Origin: Virgibacillus proomii
GTDB taxonomy: Bacteria > Bacillota > Bacilli > Bacillales > Amphibacillaceae
Assembly: GCF_900162615.1 (NCBI RefSeq)
Contig: NZ_FUFN01000008.1
Location: 62,001 to 126,000, forward strand
DNA length: 64,000 bases
Direction: 5' to 3'
The position numbers were made by a program, and so were the translations under genes. Below the pieces are notes generated by a model. It searched no databases and was not told the DNA's origin. It worked only from the letters and a program-made list of their open reading frames with translations. Below are positions 26,027 to 34,708 of the stretch, in pieces. The first letter of the stretch is position 1; every line of letters begins with the position of its first letter.

Positions 26027-26938
26027 TTATACCAGCCCTTGAAAAATCATTCGAATACCAATTATAATTAATAAAATCCGCAAAATCCATTCAAGTGCTT
26101 TGCCGGTCAAACGCTGGTTCACGATTGCTCCAAGCTTGCCACCAATCCATGCTCCAGGGATAAAAAAGAAAACATACTTCCACACAATATGCCCCAGCAC
26201 TATATGTGTCCCGGCTCCAATCAAGCTGATGAAAAAAATCATAAACATAGACGTTGCAGTGGCGATATGGGCAGGTATCCCAAATAGCAGTATCATAGAT
26301 GGTACCATAATGGATCCTCCGCCAATGCCCAATAAGCCTGATAACATACCAACCCCTAAGGAAAGAAAAAAGCCTATTGTAACAGAAACTTTATAATAAT
26401 AAGTAGTTCCATGTAATGAAAAACTACGTACACCTTTTGCATCTTCCTTGAATACCCGAGTTGGCTCTTTTCGTTTCATTAACAAAACCAACGAAATACC
26501 TATCATAACAAAGCCGAAGTAAAGCAGAAATTGTTCCGTTGCAATAAATTGATTTAACCAGGAACCTATTATTCCGCCTGGTATGCTACCGGACAATAAT
26601 ATCAGTCCAGTCTTATAATCAATCCGGTTATTTTTCCAATAAGCAAAACTTGAAGATAGTGCAGTAAAAACCATTGACACTAAGGAAATGCCGACAATTG
26701 CTTGCGGGGTTGCCCAACCAAACCCATCAAAAATCTGAGACAAAAATAGCAAGCTAGGAATAAGAACAATTCCTCCGCCCAATCCCATTAGAGAACCAAC
26801 AAAAGCAGTTATAATTCCAATCAAAAAGCAAACTACAACAACCAAAATATATCCCTTCCGTCCAAACAGTGATACGTTCTCATCTATAATAGTAGCATTG
26901 TTCTTCACCAATGGATATCTAAAATTATTTTTTAACAC
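26027..26938 (-). CDS. yunE: YunE, TauE/SafE-family membrane permease
   Basis: 303 residues with two homologous four-helix halves marked by 'VGSLMGLGGGIVLIPSL' and 'SGLLGIGGGSIMVPSM'. The TauE/SafE (formerly DUF81) family moves sulfite, sulfoacetate or other small anions. The GTG start gives about 28 residues before the first helix; a TTG before 'VVVVCFLIG' with GGAAGGGA upstream is a plausible shorter start. Lies 14 bp ahead of yunD. Substrate unknown. Confidence 0.85.
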   Translation of the reverse strand: MLKNNFRYPLVKNNATIIDENVSLFGRKGYILVVVVCFLIGIITAFVGSLMGLGGGIVLIPSLLFLSQIFDGFGWATPQAIVGISLVSMVFTALSSSFAYWKNNRIDYKTGLILLSGSIPGGIIGSWLNQFIATEQFLLYFGFVMIGISLVLLMKRKEPTRVFKEDAKGVRSFSLHGTTYYYKVSVTIGFFLSLGVGMLSGLLGIGGGSIMVPSMILLFGIPAHIATATSMFMIFFISLIGAGTHIVLGHIVWKYVFFFIPGAWIGGKLGAIVNQRLTGKALEWILRILLIIIGIRMIFQGLV

Positions 26939-27019
26939 AACATTTACAATCTAATATAAGTTAAAAACTGTAAATAAACCCCGTTAATGACGTGTCAAAT
27001 TAAGATATACGTTTATAAA

Positions 27020-27167
27020 ATGAATCAGTGGGGGTTTTCTTTTATCCCCCACTGATTGATAGAATGAACAGAATTAGGCATTGACTTGCAGTTGGATCGC
27101 ACGCTATTTTCCTCCTGAGTTTCATCCCGTGCATTGAAGGGCAGGTCTTACTGCCAGTTACAGCGGG
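27020..27167 (-). mobile_element. Family A element, copy 6, diverged body with conserved ends
   Basis: 148 bp with ATAAA on both sides (27015-27019 and 27168-27172) and the usual GCGGG end. The end hairpin is AATCAGTGGGGG/CCCCCACTGATT: every difference from the AGTAGGA/TCCTACT version is matched on the other arm. Confidence 0.7.
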
Positions 27168-27184
27168 ATAAATATAACAATTAC

Positions 27185-27202
27185 ATACTGACCAGTTAGT
27201 AT
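27185..27202. promoter_or_regulatory. Candidate TetR-type operator (3' side of the tetR relic)
   Basis: ATACTGACCAGTTAGTAT, an imperfect palindrome related to the stronger site at 29193-29214. It lies downstream of the tetR relic rather than at a promoter, so its use is unclear. Confidence 0.4.
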
Positions 27203-27251
27203 CTTTTGGGCGTAATTTAAATTTCCCATTATCAAAAGCAATGTAGCCTAT

Positions 27252-27815
27252 TTATTTCAAAATCCCTTGTAAGAAAATTTTACGATATACTCTAATAAGC
27301 TCGTCTGCTGTTACTTCTCCATCTGGATCGAACCAATTATAACTATAGTTAGTTAAACCTAAAATTCCAAAAGTAACCATATCAACACGTAAATCGTTTC
27401 TAAACTCCCCGCTTTTAACACCATTTCGCACAATCGTTTCAATATTCCAGCGAAATTGTTTCCGTTTCTGTTTCATACTGTCCATATTTTCAATAATTAA
27501 ATGCCGCATTTCCCGAAAGAAAACTCGTCCATTGGTACCTTTATCTTTAATATCGTAAATTAATAGTGCAATGATGGCTTTAAGCTTTTCTTGATTTGTC
27601 AATGGCTGTTGAATGATTTGCTGTTGCCTCTCTATTAAATCAGCAATGTAAGTAGAATGAATTTCCATTAACAATTGCTCTTTACTATTAAAATAGTAAT
27701 AAAATGTTCCTTTGGTTACACGTAACTAATCAACGATATTTTGGATAGACGTTTGGCTAAACCCCTTGCTTTAAAATAGTTGAACGCTTGTCTCAATGAT
27801 TTTATGCCTGATATT
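27252..27815 (-). pseudogene. TetR-family regulator, inactivated by nonsense codons
   Basis: Reads 'RHKIIETSVQLF*SKGFSQT' then 'SIQNIVD*LRVTKGTFYYYF' and 'NSKEQLLMEIHS', continuing intact to the C terminus. Stops TAA (27771-27773) and TAG (27726-27728) interrupt the helix-turn-helix region without any frameshift, and another stop (27816-27818) precedes the recognisable start. The intact 3' part from 27674 encodes a ligand-binding domain alone. It probably once repressed the adjacent SDR/acyl-CoA dehydrogenase genes. Confidence 0.82.
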
Positions 27816-27878
27816 TTACGCTCCGCTCTATATAATCTAACTAATGTATCATAATTGCTAATCAGAATCTATCTTTGT

Positions 27879-28649
27879 TTAGAGGGCATGAGCGCCACCA
27901 TCAACTGTTAAAATATCTCCTGTGACATAATCAGAAGCATGGGATGCTAAAAAAACTGCAGCACCTTTTAAATCCGTTTCATTCCCTAACCGATTTAATG
28001 GTGTTCGATTGAGTATCATATTTTCTGCTTTTTCCATAAGAGCTTGAGACATCTTGGTCGGAAAGAAACCTGGCGCAATTGCATTTACATGAATATTATA
28101 TTGTCCCCATTTAACAGCTAAATCTTTCGTAAACGTAATAATTGCTCCTTTGCTTGTATTGTACCCAATGGTTTGCATAAAAGACGGTGTTCCTCCGAAT
28201 CCAGCAATGGAAGCAATATTAATTATTTTTCCACACCTCTGGGAAATCATTACTTTGCCAACCGCCTGACTCATCAGAAAGGTTCCTTTCACATTAACAT
28301 TCATCACTTTCTCCCATGCCGAAACTGGCATTTCTTCTACCGGAGCTGCCCAGGTAGCGCCACTATTATTAACTAATATATCTATTGTTTTGAAAGAAGC
28401 TACCGTCTTTTTAACTACTTCTTCCACATTTTCTGGATTTGTTACATCACAAGCTAATCCAAGTGTTTCCACTTTATATGTCTTTAACTTATTAGCCATC
28501 TGTCTACAGGCAGATTGATCTCTGGAACAGATCACAATATTTGCACCTGCTTCAGCCAATGCTTCCGCAATTTGAGCCCCTACTCCTCTAGATCCGCCAG
28601 TAACAATTGCAGTTTTTTTTGTTAAATGAAACAAGTCCAAAACGCTCAT
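27879..28649 (-). CDS. SDR-family oxidoreductase
   Basis: 256 residues, classical short-chain dehydrogenase. Cofactor motif 'VTGGSRGVGAQIAEAL', 'NNSGATWA', Ser in 'NIASIAG', catalytic Tyr/Lys in 'YNTSKG', and 'NAIAPGFFPTKM' after it. 'ICSRDQSACRQ' after the second strand suggests NADP(H). GGGAG ribosome site ahead of the ATG. It lies between tetR and acyl-CoA dehydrogenase relics, so its original pathway was probably fatty-acid or acyl-CoA related (inference). It is the only intact gene of that cluster. Confidence 0.88.
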   Translation of the reverse strand: MSVLDLFHLTKKTAIVTGGSRGVGAQIAEALAEAGANIVICSRDQSACRQMANKLKTYKVETLGLACDVTNPENVEEVVKKTVASFKTIDILVNNSGATWAAPVEEMPVSAWEKVMNVNVKGTFLMSQAVGKVMISQRCGKIINIASIAGFGGTPSFMQTIGYNTSKGAIITFTKDLAVKWGQYNIHVNAIAPGFFPTKMSQALMEKAENMILNRTPLNRLGNETDLKGAAVFLASHASDYVTGDILTVDGGAHAL

Positions 28650-28671
28650 TAACAGCTCTCCCTTTGTAAAC

Positions 28672-28857
28672 TCAACTTTGGTACTTCTTAATTTCTAATT
28701 TTGCATTTTGACATCTATGAACTTCATCCGAACTATCCGCGATTCTCAACGTACGCGCATTTGCATAAAAATGTGTTAACGGAAAATCCTCACTAAACCT
28801 GCTGCACCAAAAAGTTGAATCGTACGCCAATAACGTGTTAAGCAATATTTGGTGCAA
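28672..28857 (-). pseudogene. Acyl-CoA dehydrogenase C-terminal relic
   Basis: One frame gives 'IQLFGAAG' and, after a frameshift, the next gives 'SEDFPLTHFYANARTLRIAD' then 'SSDEVHRCQNAKLE', matching the end of acyl-CoA dehydrogenases (the usual pattern is GAAGVSxDFPLA...ARTLRIADGPDEVH). The upstream 300 bp contains no open frame of this family. Degraded remnant, same direction as the SDR gene 22 bp away. Confidence 0.72.
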
Positions 28858-29192
28858 TTATTTTGTCATTGTAAATTCCGGTCTTGCCTGCTTATTTCAA
28901 TCGTATCCATCATATAAGCTCTTTTAATGTCAATAGCGTAGCTCATCTCTAAATTCAGCAATCCATTTCCAATTTACTCCAAGTTTAGCTAACGATTTCC
29001 CACATGATTTTCGTTGCATAGAACGTTATATCAATTATTGTAAAGCCTGGTCAACAGCACCAATAAGCCATTAATTACTCTTTGAGCTATATGACTTTTC
29101 GAAATATGAAAAATCTAACTTCATGACTCCTATGAGCATAATTTTTACGTTTTTAAACACGTTTATTTTGTTAAAGCAGACAAGTACATCCA
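28858..29192. other. Gap with probable eroded coding DNA
   Basis: No intact gene. It lies where the N-terminal part of the acyl-CoA dehydrogenase gene should be; only scattered, frame-broken similarity could be imagined, and none is firm. Confidence 0.4.
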
Positions 29193-29214
29193 ACATACCA
29201 ACCGGTTAGTATGT
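29193..29214. promoter_or_regulatory. TetR-type operator upstream of the acyl-CoA dehydrogenase relic
   Basis: ACATACCAACCGGTTAGTAT followed by GT: a 22-bp near-perfect palindrome centred on ACCGGT. It resembles sites bound by TetR regulators of fatty-acid or aromatic acyl-CoA genes. Similar to 27185-27202. Confidence 0.6.
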
Positions 29215-29402
29215 TTAGTATACAGATAATTATAATAATAAACAATTTTTTATAATTATTTAAATCATGAAACGATAAAAGAAACTACCCTCTCAAATCT
29301 TTATAAAAAAATTACGACTTACAATAAGTAAATACATATTTGTTCTTCACCACATTATTTTTAGATTTAGACTTCGTACATTTTTATTTGAAATGTACCA
29401 TT

Positions 29403-29444
29403 AAAAAACTCAAGAGACAGATTCACTTTAATCTCTTGAGTTAA
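29403..29444. terminator. Terminator after the glutathione peroxidase gene
   Basis: AACTCAAGAGA / TCTCTTGAGTT stem with a 14-base loop; on the minus strand T-rich sequence follows. Confidence 0.75.
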
Positions 29445-29459
29445 TACTTATATTAAGAA

Positions 29460-30011
29460 TTATACTTTCAGTAACTTCTCTATTTCTTTTTCAAACGTTT
29501 TAGGCTCTTCTGATGGTTCAAATCGTTTTTCAACCTTTCCTTCTTTATCAATTAAAAATTTAGTAAAATTCCATTTGATTGAATCTCCTACTAACCACTG
29601 TGGATATTCTGAAGAAATCTTCATTTTTAATAATTTTTCTGCCATATTTGTTTCATCAAAGCCACGAAATGGTGCCTTTTGTTTTAAATAGTTAAATAGC
29701 GGATGCTCATCTGCACCATTGACATCAATCTTTCCCATCATGGGAAAAGTCACACCATAATTTGCTCGGCAAAATTCTGCCGCTCCTTCACTGGAATTCG
29801 GCTCTTGCTCTGCAAATTGATTACATGGAAAACCGATTATTTCAAATCCTTGTTGATAATACTTATTATAAAGTTCTTGCAACTGTTCAAATTGATAGGT
29901 GAACTGACATTTACTAGCCGTATTAACAATTAAAAGGGCCTTTCCTTGGAAATAGGATAAAGGGATTTTTTCTCCATTTCGTTTCTCAACAGCAAATTGG
30001 TAGACGGTCAT
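29460..30011 (-). CDS. Glutathione peroxidase-family thiol peroxidase
   Basis: 183 residues. Reduces hydroperoxides, in bacilli most likely with thioredoxin. Catalytic Cys in 'VNTASKCQFTYQ', Gln in 'GFPCNQFAEQEP', and Trp/Asn in 'IKWNFTKFLID' make the peroxidase tetrad. Another Cys in 'AAEFCRANYGVTFP' is in the resolving-Cys region. The enzyme is Cys-type, not selenium-dependent. Strong ribosome site GAAGGAGA. Corresponds to the BsaA/Gpo type of Bacillus. Monocistronic with a terminator. Confidence 0.92.
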   Translation of the reverse strand: MTVYQFAVEKRNGEKIPLSYFQGKALLIVNTASKCQFTYQFEQLQELYNKYYQQGFEIIGFPCNQFAEQEPNSSEGAAEFCRANYGVTFPMMGKIDVNGADEHPLFNYLKQKAPFRGFDETNMAEKLLKMKISSEYPQWLVGDSIKWNFTKFLIDKEGKVEKRFEPSEEPKTFEKEIEKLLKV

Positions 30012-30139
30012 TATTATCTCCTTCTCTTCATAAATATTGTTTTTTATCTATTAAAATTAATGATTACGTCGAATATTATATACTTTAACGTAAAACCAGG
30101 TTGTTCCGCTCCCTAACTTATAGTACCCTTTAGAAACTT

Positions 30140-31105
30140 TCAACTATTATAGGACTTATATGAAGGAATATCCCCAATTTTTTCAGCTGAAGTAATCGCT
30201 TTAACGATAGCTTCTTCTAATACTTTAGCAGCCATATTCCCTATTACATCAACAGAAACAGTTCGATCACCGGTAGCAAGTGCAAAAATAGTATCCCCAT
30301 CAAGCATCGTATGTGCCGGGTAGATTGTTTTTGCCAACGCATTTTGCGCTACTTGCGATACTTTCGTAGCCTCTGCTTTTGTTAAAGCAACATTAGCAGC
30401 CACTACGCCAATAGTTGTATTCATTCCAGGGGAAATGTCACTTTCAAGACTCGTTTCTATATAATTAAGACTGTCGATAATTTTATTCGTGTTTGGATCA
30501 ATTGGACCAGCAAGAATTTTACCACTTTGCGGATGACGAATATCCCCGAGTGCATTTACGCCAACTATTGCCCCAACTATAATTCCATCACCAAGCTGCA
30601 TGGAGGCACTACCTAGTCCACCTTTCATACATTGTTTCATACCTGTTATTTTACCAACTGTTGCCCCACAGCCAGCACCAAAATTTCCTTGTGGAAACAA
30701 CCCTTTTTCAGCCTTTTTAGCAGCTTGATATCCCATTTTCTGATCAGGACGTACCTTTTCGCTGCCAACTGCCAAATCAAACAAAACTGCACTCGGAACA
30801 ATCGGAACCTTAGCAACTCCTACATCCAAACCAATCCCCTGCTCCTCTAAATATTGCATGACCCCGTCAGCAGCAGCTAAACCAAAAGCACTTCCCCCCG
30901 ACAATGTGATTGCATGAACTTTATTAACCATATGAATTGGATTTAACAAGTCAGTTTCACGTGTCCCCGGTGCAGAACCCCGTACATCTACACCACAAAC
31001 GGCTCCATCTTCAACAATTACAACAGAACACCCCGTCATTGCTATCATGTCTTCTATGTTTCCTACTTTAATTCCGGGAACATCCGTAATATTTCCGTAA
31101 AGCAC
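30140..31105 (-). CDS. P1-family peptidase (DmpA/NylC-like N-terminal nucleophile hydrolase)
   Basis: 321 residues. 'GNITDVPGIKVGN', 'GCSVVIVEDGAVCGVDVRGS', 'ITLSGGSAFGLAAADGV' and 'NFGAGCGATVGK' are typical of the P1/DmpA family, which self-cleaves to expose an N-terminal nucleophile. The likely site is Asn-Thr in 'PGMNTTIGVVAANVALTK', as in NylC-type members. Start: GTG with AAGGTGG six bases upstream; longer frames run into a family A element that forms the leader. Natural substrate unknown (beta-peptides or D-amino-acid peptides in characterised relatives). Confidence 0.85.
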   Translation of the reverse strand: MLYGNITDVPGIKVGNIEDMIAMTGCSVVIVEDGAVCGVDVRGSAPGTRETDLLNPIHMVNKVHAITLSGGSAFGLAAADGVMQYLEEQGIGLDVGVAKVPIVPSAVLFDLAVGSEKVRPDQKMGYQAAKKAEKGLFPQGNFGAGCGATVGKITGMKQCMKGGLGSASMQLGDGIIVGAIVGVNALGDIRHPQSGKILAGPIDPNTNKIIDSLNYIETSLESDISPGMNTTIGVVAANVALTKAEATKVSQVAQNALAKTIYPAHTMLDGDTIFALATGDRTVSVDVIGNMAAKVLEEAIVKAITSAEKIGDIPSYKSYNS

Positions 31106-31129
31106 GAATAGCCACCTTCTCTCTTTTAT

Positions 31130-31512
31130 CTCGCATCTAAGATAGCGTAAGACTCTTACTTCAAGAGTTATAGAAAATACGAAGCAATCTAAGCGAGAGA
31201 TAACTACACCTAAATGCCCGACTCGTTCAGGTCGACAGGACAAGAAAAGCTTCTTGGATAAGCATCGCACGAAGAAAAAGTGGTTTTCTTTTTCAAGGAC
31301 AAGAAAAGCTTCTTGAATAAGCATCGCGATTTTTCAAGGACAGAGAAGCTTCTTGAATAAGCATAACACTAAGAAAAAGCGTTCTTCTTTTTCAAGGACA
31401 AGAAGGGCCACAGCAGCAATACTTCGCGGTTTTTGAAGGGCGTCGAGATTTCAGCCTTTGTTCTACTGCTATCAGTAAGAATCAAGGAAAAGCCCAACTG
31501 AACAAAGCTCTC
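31130..31512 (+). mobile_element. Family A element, copy 7, expanded to 383 bp
   Basis: TTTAT on both sides (31125-31129 and 31513-31517). Ends CTCGCATCTAAG and ACTGAACAAAGCTCTC correspond to the usual A termini. The interior contains about four tandem units of the type 'GGACAAGAAAAGCTTCTTGA...GCATCGC...TTTTTCAA'. It lies directly upstream of the P1 peptidase gene, 20 bp from its ribosome site. Confidence 0.7.
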
Positions 31513-32152
31513 TTTATATTTCTTTCTATTATAGCATCATTAAGAAAGAACTAATACTTTTCCGTACCTGGATGAAAATACTAAGATCCATATTGTCAAA
31601 TACTGTATCAAGCGAAAAGCCTTTTGTCCTTTCTGGAATCTGTTCCTCTATTACACTCAAATTCTCCAAAAAGATCTACTGAATTATGGAGAAATTCTTT
31701 ATTCAGATCAGCATTAATAATAATACATTTTCAAGATCTTAATAAATCTTCAGGTTGACCTAAAAAAACCTTACTGGAAAGTATTCCTTCCCCCTCAGCC
31801 TGAACTGCCTTCAATTTTTTAGGATTCCACGCTACTACTTTTACACTGTTTCTAATATCTACTTCAGCTATTGTTGGATTTCCAGCTCTCACACTGCTTG
31901 TTCCAAACTATATGCCAACAATTCTACCTTTTATTAATTGGCATATCTGATTGAAGCAATTATCCTATTTACCCTTTACGTATTTCCAATCAAGAAATAG
32001 CCTTCATAATTAAACGTATAAGTTTCTCCTTCTAACTTTTTCTAATTATCGTCATTAAAAACAATATTTTGTTGTTTATAAATAGATAATAATATTTTTT
32101 GTTGGATATACAAAAATAATGAAGATGATATTTTATACTTTCCTTAAATCAT
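31513..32152. other. Gap with an unidentified coding remnant
   Basis: No intact gene. On the minus strand 31908-31731 one frame reads 'GTSSVRAGNPTIAEVDIRNS' then 'VKVVAWNPKKLKAVQAEGEG' and stops. It looks like genuine former coding sequence, but the family is not recognised. Confidence 0.4.
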
Positions 32153-32170
32153 GTGAGAGGATCGAATGGA

Positions 32171-32563
32171 ATGCATACTTTTCAAGAACGTTTGAAGGAC
32201 TTAAGAATTGAACACGGATATCTGCAACAAGAATTAGCAAGCATTCTAAATATGAGCACAAGTGCTTATGGTTACTATGAACAAGGTAGAAATGAACCCT
32301 CTTTAGAAACGTTAAAGAAAGTAGCCGAAACATTTGGCGTGTCGACTGACTATTTACTTGGTTTAACAAACACAGCTAGTACGAACTATGAATTCAATGA
32401 TCAATTAACACTTACAAATGAAGAAATGAACGTTGTGAAAAACATGAAGGATTTAGAGCTTTTACAGGAGCTTGGGGAAGATCCAAAAAATGTTGAAAGG
32501 CTTCAAAGGTGTTGGAAATTTATTAGAAATGAACTTTTTATCGAAAATAAGAACCAACAGTAA
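32171..32563 (+). CDS. XRE-family transcriptional regulator
   Basis: 130 residues. An N-terminal Cro/CI helix-turn-helix ('ERLKDLRIEHGYLQQELASI' followed by 'STSAYGYYEQGRNEPSLETL') ends in the common 'FGVSTDYLLG'. A short acidic-helical C-terminal part follows. The internal ATG (MHTFQERL) is preferred because GAGAGGA precedes it. Divergent from nothing obvious; target unknown. Confidence 0.85.
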   Translation: MHTFQERLKDLRIEHGYLQQELASILNMSTSAYGYYEQGRNEPSLETLKKVAETFGVSTDYLLGLTNTASTNYEFNDQLTLTNEEMNVVKNMKDLELLQELGEDPKNVERLQRCWKFIRNELFIENKNQQ

Positions 32564-32588
32564 ACATGAAAATGCACTTCTGTTCTAG

Positions 32589-32622
32589 AAAGCTGGCTTT
32601 CTCCCTTAGCTTAGCCAGCTTA
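32589..32622 (+). terminator. Hairpin after the XRE regulator gene
   Basis: AAGCTGGC / GCCAGCTT stem with an 18-base inner region; the trailing sequence is AT-rich but lacks a clean T run. Confidence 0.4.
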
Positions 32623-32809
32623 ATATAAAAAATTATCTACGCTCTCAAACTAACAAGTTACTGCATTTCTATACTAGTTTTAGATTTTAAAAATAATCTC
32701 CCTAGACAGATTAATGCCTATATAATGCCCCCGTATTTAACGATCCCTAAATCTGGAATAATTACTTAATGGTTAGTTTAAAGCAATAACATACAAAATA
32801 AATAATTCA

Positions 32810-32838
32810 TTGACATATTAAGTAAGTAGGACTATGAT
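32810..32838 (+). promoter_or_regulatory. Sigma-A promoter of the GntR operon
   Basis: TTGACA, 17-bp spacer, TATGAT: near-consensus. It lies about 120 bp ahead of the GntR regulator start. Confidence 0.8.
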
Positions 32839-32864
32839 GAATTTGAAATCGATTTCACCTTACT

Positions 32865-32892
32865 AAACTTGTCTACTCAAGTATACAAGTTT
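32865..32892. promoter_or_regulatory. Candidate GntR/HutC operator
   Basis: AAACTTGT-N12-ACAAGTTT, a perfect 8-bp inverted repeat just after the expected transcription start. The inner 'AAGTATACAAGT' resembles operators of HutC-type GntR regulators. Probable autoregulatory site. Confidence 0.6.
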
Positions 32893-32957
32893 GGCTTTCA
32901 TTTGCATGAACACTTGAGCAAAATAGAAAAAGGAAATACAGTTGGAGGTTGATTACA

Positions 32958-33662
32958 TTGGCTATTGATAAGACAAGCTTTGTTCCCATTTATTTACAAA
33001 TTTGTGAAGACTTAAAATCACAAATATTATCAGGAAAATATCAAAACGGAGATCGTCTTCCTTCTGAAAATGAATTAGTTGAACAATATAAAGTTACTCG
33101 TACTACGATCCAGCGATCTCTATCTGAGCTAAGCAATGAAGGTATTATCGAAAGAATTCATGGCAAGGGGACATATGTCCGCTTGAGGAAGGTTCGGGAA
33201 AACGTTTGGAATTTCAGTGGTTTTTCAGCTTATGCAAAGAAAACGAATCAACGGCCAATTACAAAAGTTATGAAGCATGAAATCATCACTAAAAAGCAAA
33301 AGAATTACTTAAAGTTAATTCGCCTACGTGGTTTTCAAAAGCAAGACAAGCAAGAATGGATGACGTTAGATACGTCCATTTTAAATTTAGAAATGTTTCC
33401 TACGCTAGATAAATATGATTTTTCTAAATTATCATTGTATGACACATTAGAAAAGAACTTTGATACAAAACCGAATTATGCACGTCTTCATGTGAAAGCG
33501 ATTCACGCAAATGAAAAACTGATGAATTATTTCAAAATGACTTCCTCCTCCCCTTTACTAAATGTTCAAGGAACTGTTTTCGATCAACATGGAAGAGCAA
33601 TTGAAAAAGTGAATGTTATCTATAGTGATCATGCTGATTTTAATGTAGTTATAAATATTTAA
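32958..33662 (+). CDS. GntR-family (HutC subfamily) transcriptional regulator
   Basis: 234 residues. N-terminal winged helix ('PIYLQICEDLKSQILSGKYQ', 'DRLPSENELVEQYKVTRTTI', 'HGKGTYV') and a C-terminal UTRA effector domain ('PLLNVQGTVFDQHGRAIEKV' then 'NVIYSDHADFNVV'). The start is a TTG with GGAGGT eight bases upstream. First gene of the operon with the hydrolase, permease and kinase; it probably senses a sugar or nucleoside-derived phosphate, as HutC-type proteins do. Confidence 0.9.
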   Translation: MAIDKTSFVPIYLQICEDLKSQILSGKYQNGDRLPSENELVEQYKVTRTTIQRSLSELSNEGIIERIHGKGTYVRLRKVRENVWNFSGFSAYAKKTNQRPITKVMKHEIITKKQKNYLKLIRLRGFQKQDKQEWMTLDTSILNLEMFPTLDKYDFSKLSLYDTLEKNFDTKPNYARLHVKAIHANEKLMNYFKMTSSSPLLNVQGTVFDQHGRAIEKVNVIYSDHADFNVVINI

Positions 33663-33700
33663 GGCTGTTTAAAGAATAATAGATATCAAGGAGGACAACC

Positions 33701-34690
33701 ATGAAAAATCAAATCTTAGGAACACTTTATGGACTAGCAATTGGAGATGCTATGGGAATGCCGTCTGAACTTTGGAGCCGAAGAAAAGTAAAAGCATATT
33801 TCGGGAAAATTGAAACCTTTTTAGACGGCCCAAAATCAAATGATGTTGCCAAACACTTTTCAAAAGGCCAGTATACCGACGATACAACTCAAGCACTCAT
33901 CATTTTAAATGCTTTAATGGAAACTGATTTTGAGCCAAAGGACCAAGTAATTGCTGAAAAGTTGATTGAATGGGCAGAAGAAATCCACGCATTTGATAAT
34001 GAAATTCTCGGGCCAAGCTCAAAAGCCGCTCTTCTAGCGGTTAAAAACGGTAAGGATGCATCCGAAATCACAGCAAACGCTGTAACAAATGGTGCAGCAA
34101 TGCGAATTGCACCAATTGGATGCTTATTTAACTCCAATCAATCCGATGCATTAATTAATTATGTATGGCGAGTTAGCAAAGTAACCCATGCATCCGATGT
34201 TGCTATTACAGGAGCTGCAATGATTGCAGGAGCCGTCAGTTCAGCCATGGAGAAAAAAACATGGGAAGAAATAGTAACAGATACGATGAATATTCATGAC
34301 AAAGCACTTGCTTATGGTGCTGAAACCTTTAGTCCGTCACTAAAGGCACGTTTAGAGCTTGGACTCGAATATGCTCATAAATTCTCAAATGATGAAGAAG
34401 CGTTTTCCAATCATATTTATCAGGTTATTGGTGCCGGCGTATCAACAAGTGAATCTGTACCAACTGCATTAAGTATTGCTTATTATGCAAAAACTGTAGA
34501 GCGTTGTGCAATCTTAGCTGCCAATTTAGGAGGAGACACAGATACAATTGGAGCGATGGCAACTGCCATTTGTGGAGCAAAACAAGGTGCCGATGAAATG
34601 GATCCAAGCTATCTCCAAACCATTCATGATAATAATAAGGTTGATTTTAATCACTATGCACAAGCTTTACTGCACTACCGGAAAAATTAA
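33701..34690 (+). CDS. ADP-ribosylglycohydrolase-family protein (YegU-like)
   Basis: 329 residues. The dinuclear-metal motifs of the family are complete: 'LAIGDAMGMPSE' near the N terminus, 'GQYTDDTTQAL' near residue 65, and 'NLGGDTDTIGAMATAI' near residue 275. These enzymes cleave N- or O-glycosidic bonds to ADP-ribose. In this operon (transporter plus PfkB kinase) the target is more likely a nucleoside or glycosylated metabolite, as suggested for E. coli YegU. GGAGGA ribosome site. Adjacent to the regulator (38 bp) and permease (18 bp). Confidence 0.88.
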   Translation: MKNQILGTLYGLAIGDAMGMPSELWSRRKVKAYFGKIETFLDGPKSNDVAKHFSKGQYTDDTTQALIILNALMETDFEPKDQVIAEKLIEWAEEIHAFDNEILGPSSKAALLAVKNGKDASEITANAVTNGAAMRIAPIGCLFNSNQSDALINYVWRVSKVTHASDVAITGAAMIAGAVSSAMEKKTWEEIVTDTMNIHDKALAYGAETFSPSLKARLELGLEYAHKFSNDEEAFSNHIYQVIGAGVSTSESVPTALSIAYYAKTVERCAILAANLGGDTDTIGAMATAICGAKQGADEMDPSYLQTIHDNNKVDFNHYAQALLHYRKN

Positions 34691-34708
34691 CCAAGGAGGA
34701 TATTAAAA

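Noticed and set aside
31130..31512. Tandem units as a CRISPR array
   Set aside because: Units are imperfect, unequal in length, lack unique spacers and lie inside a family A element; no cas genes are present.
33701..34690. Phage or defence-associated ADP-ribosylhydrolase
   Set aside because: The operon partners are a permease and a sugar kinase, which point to catabolism.
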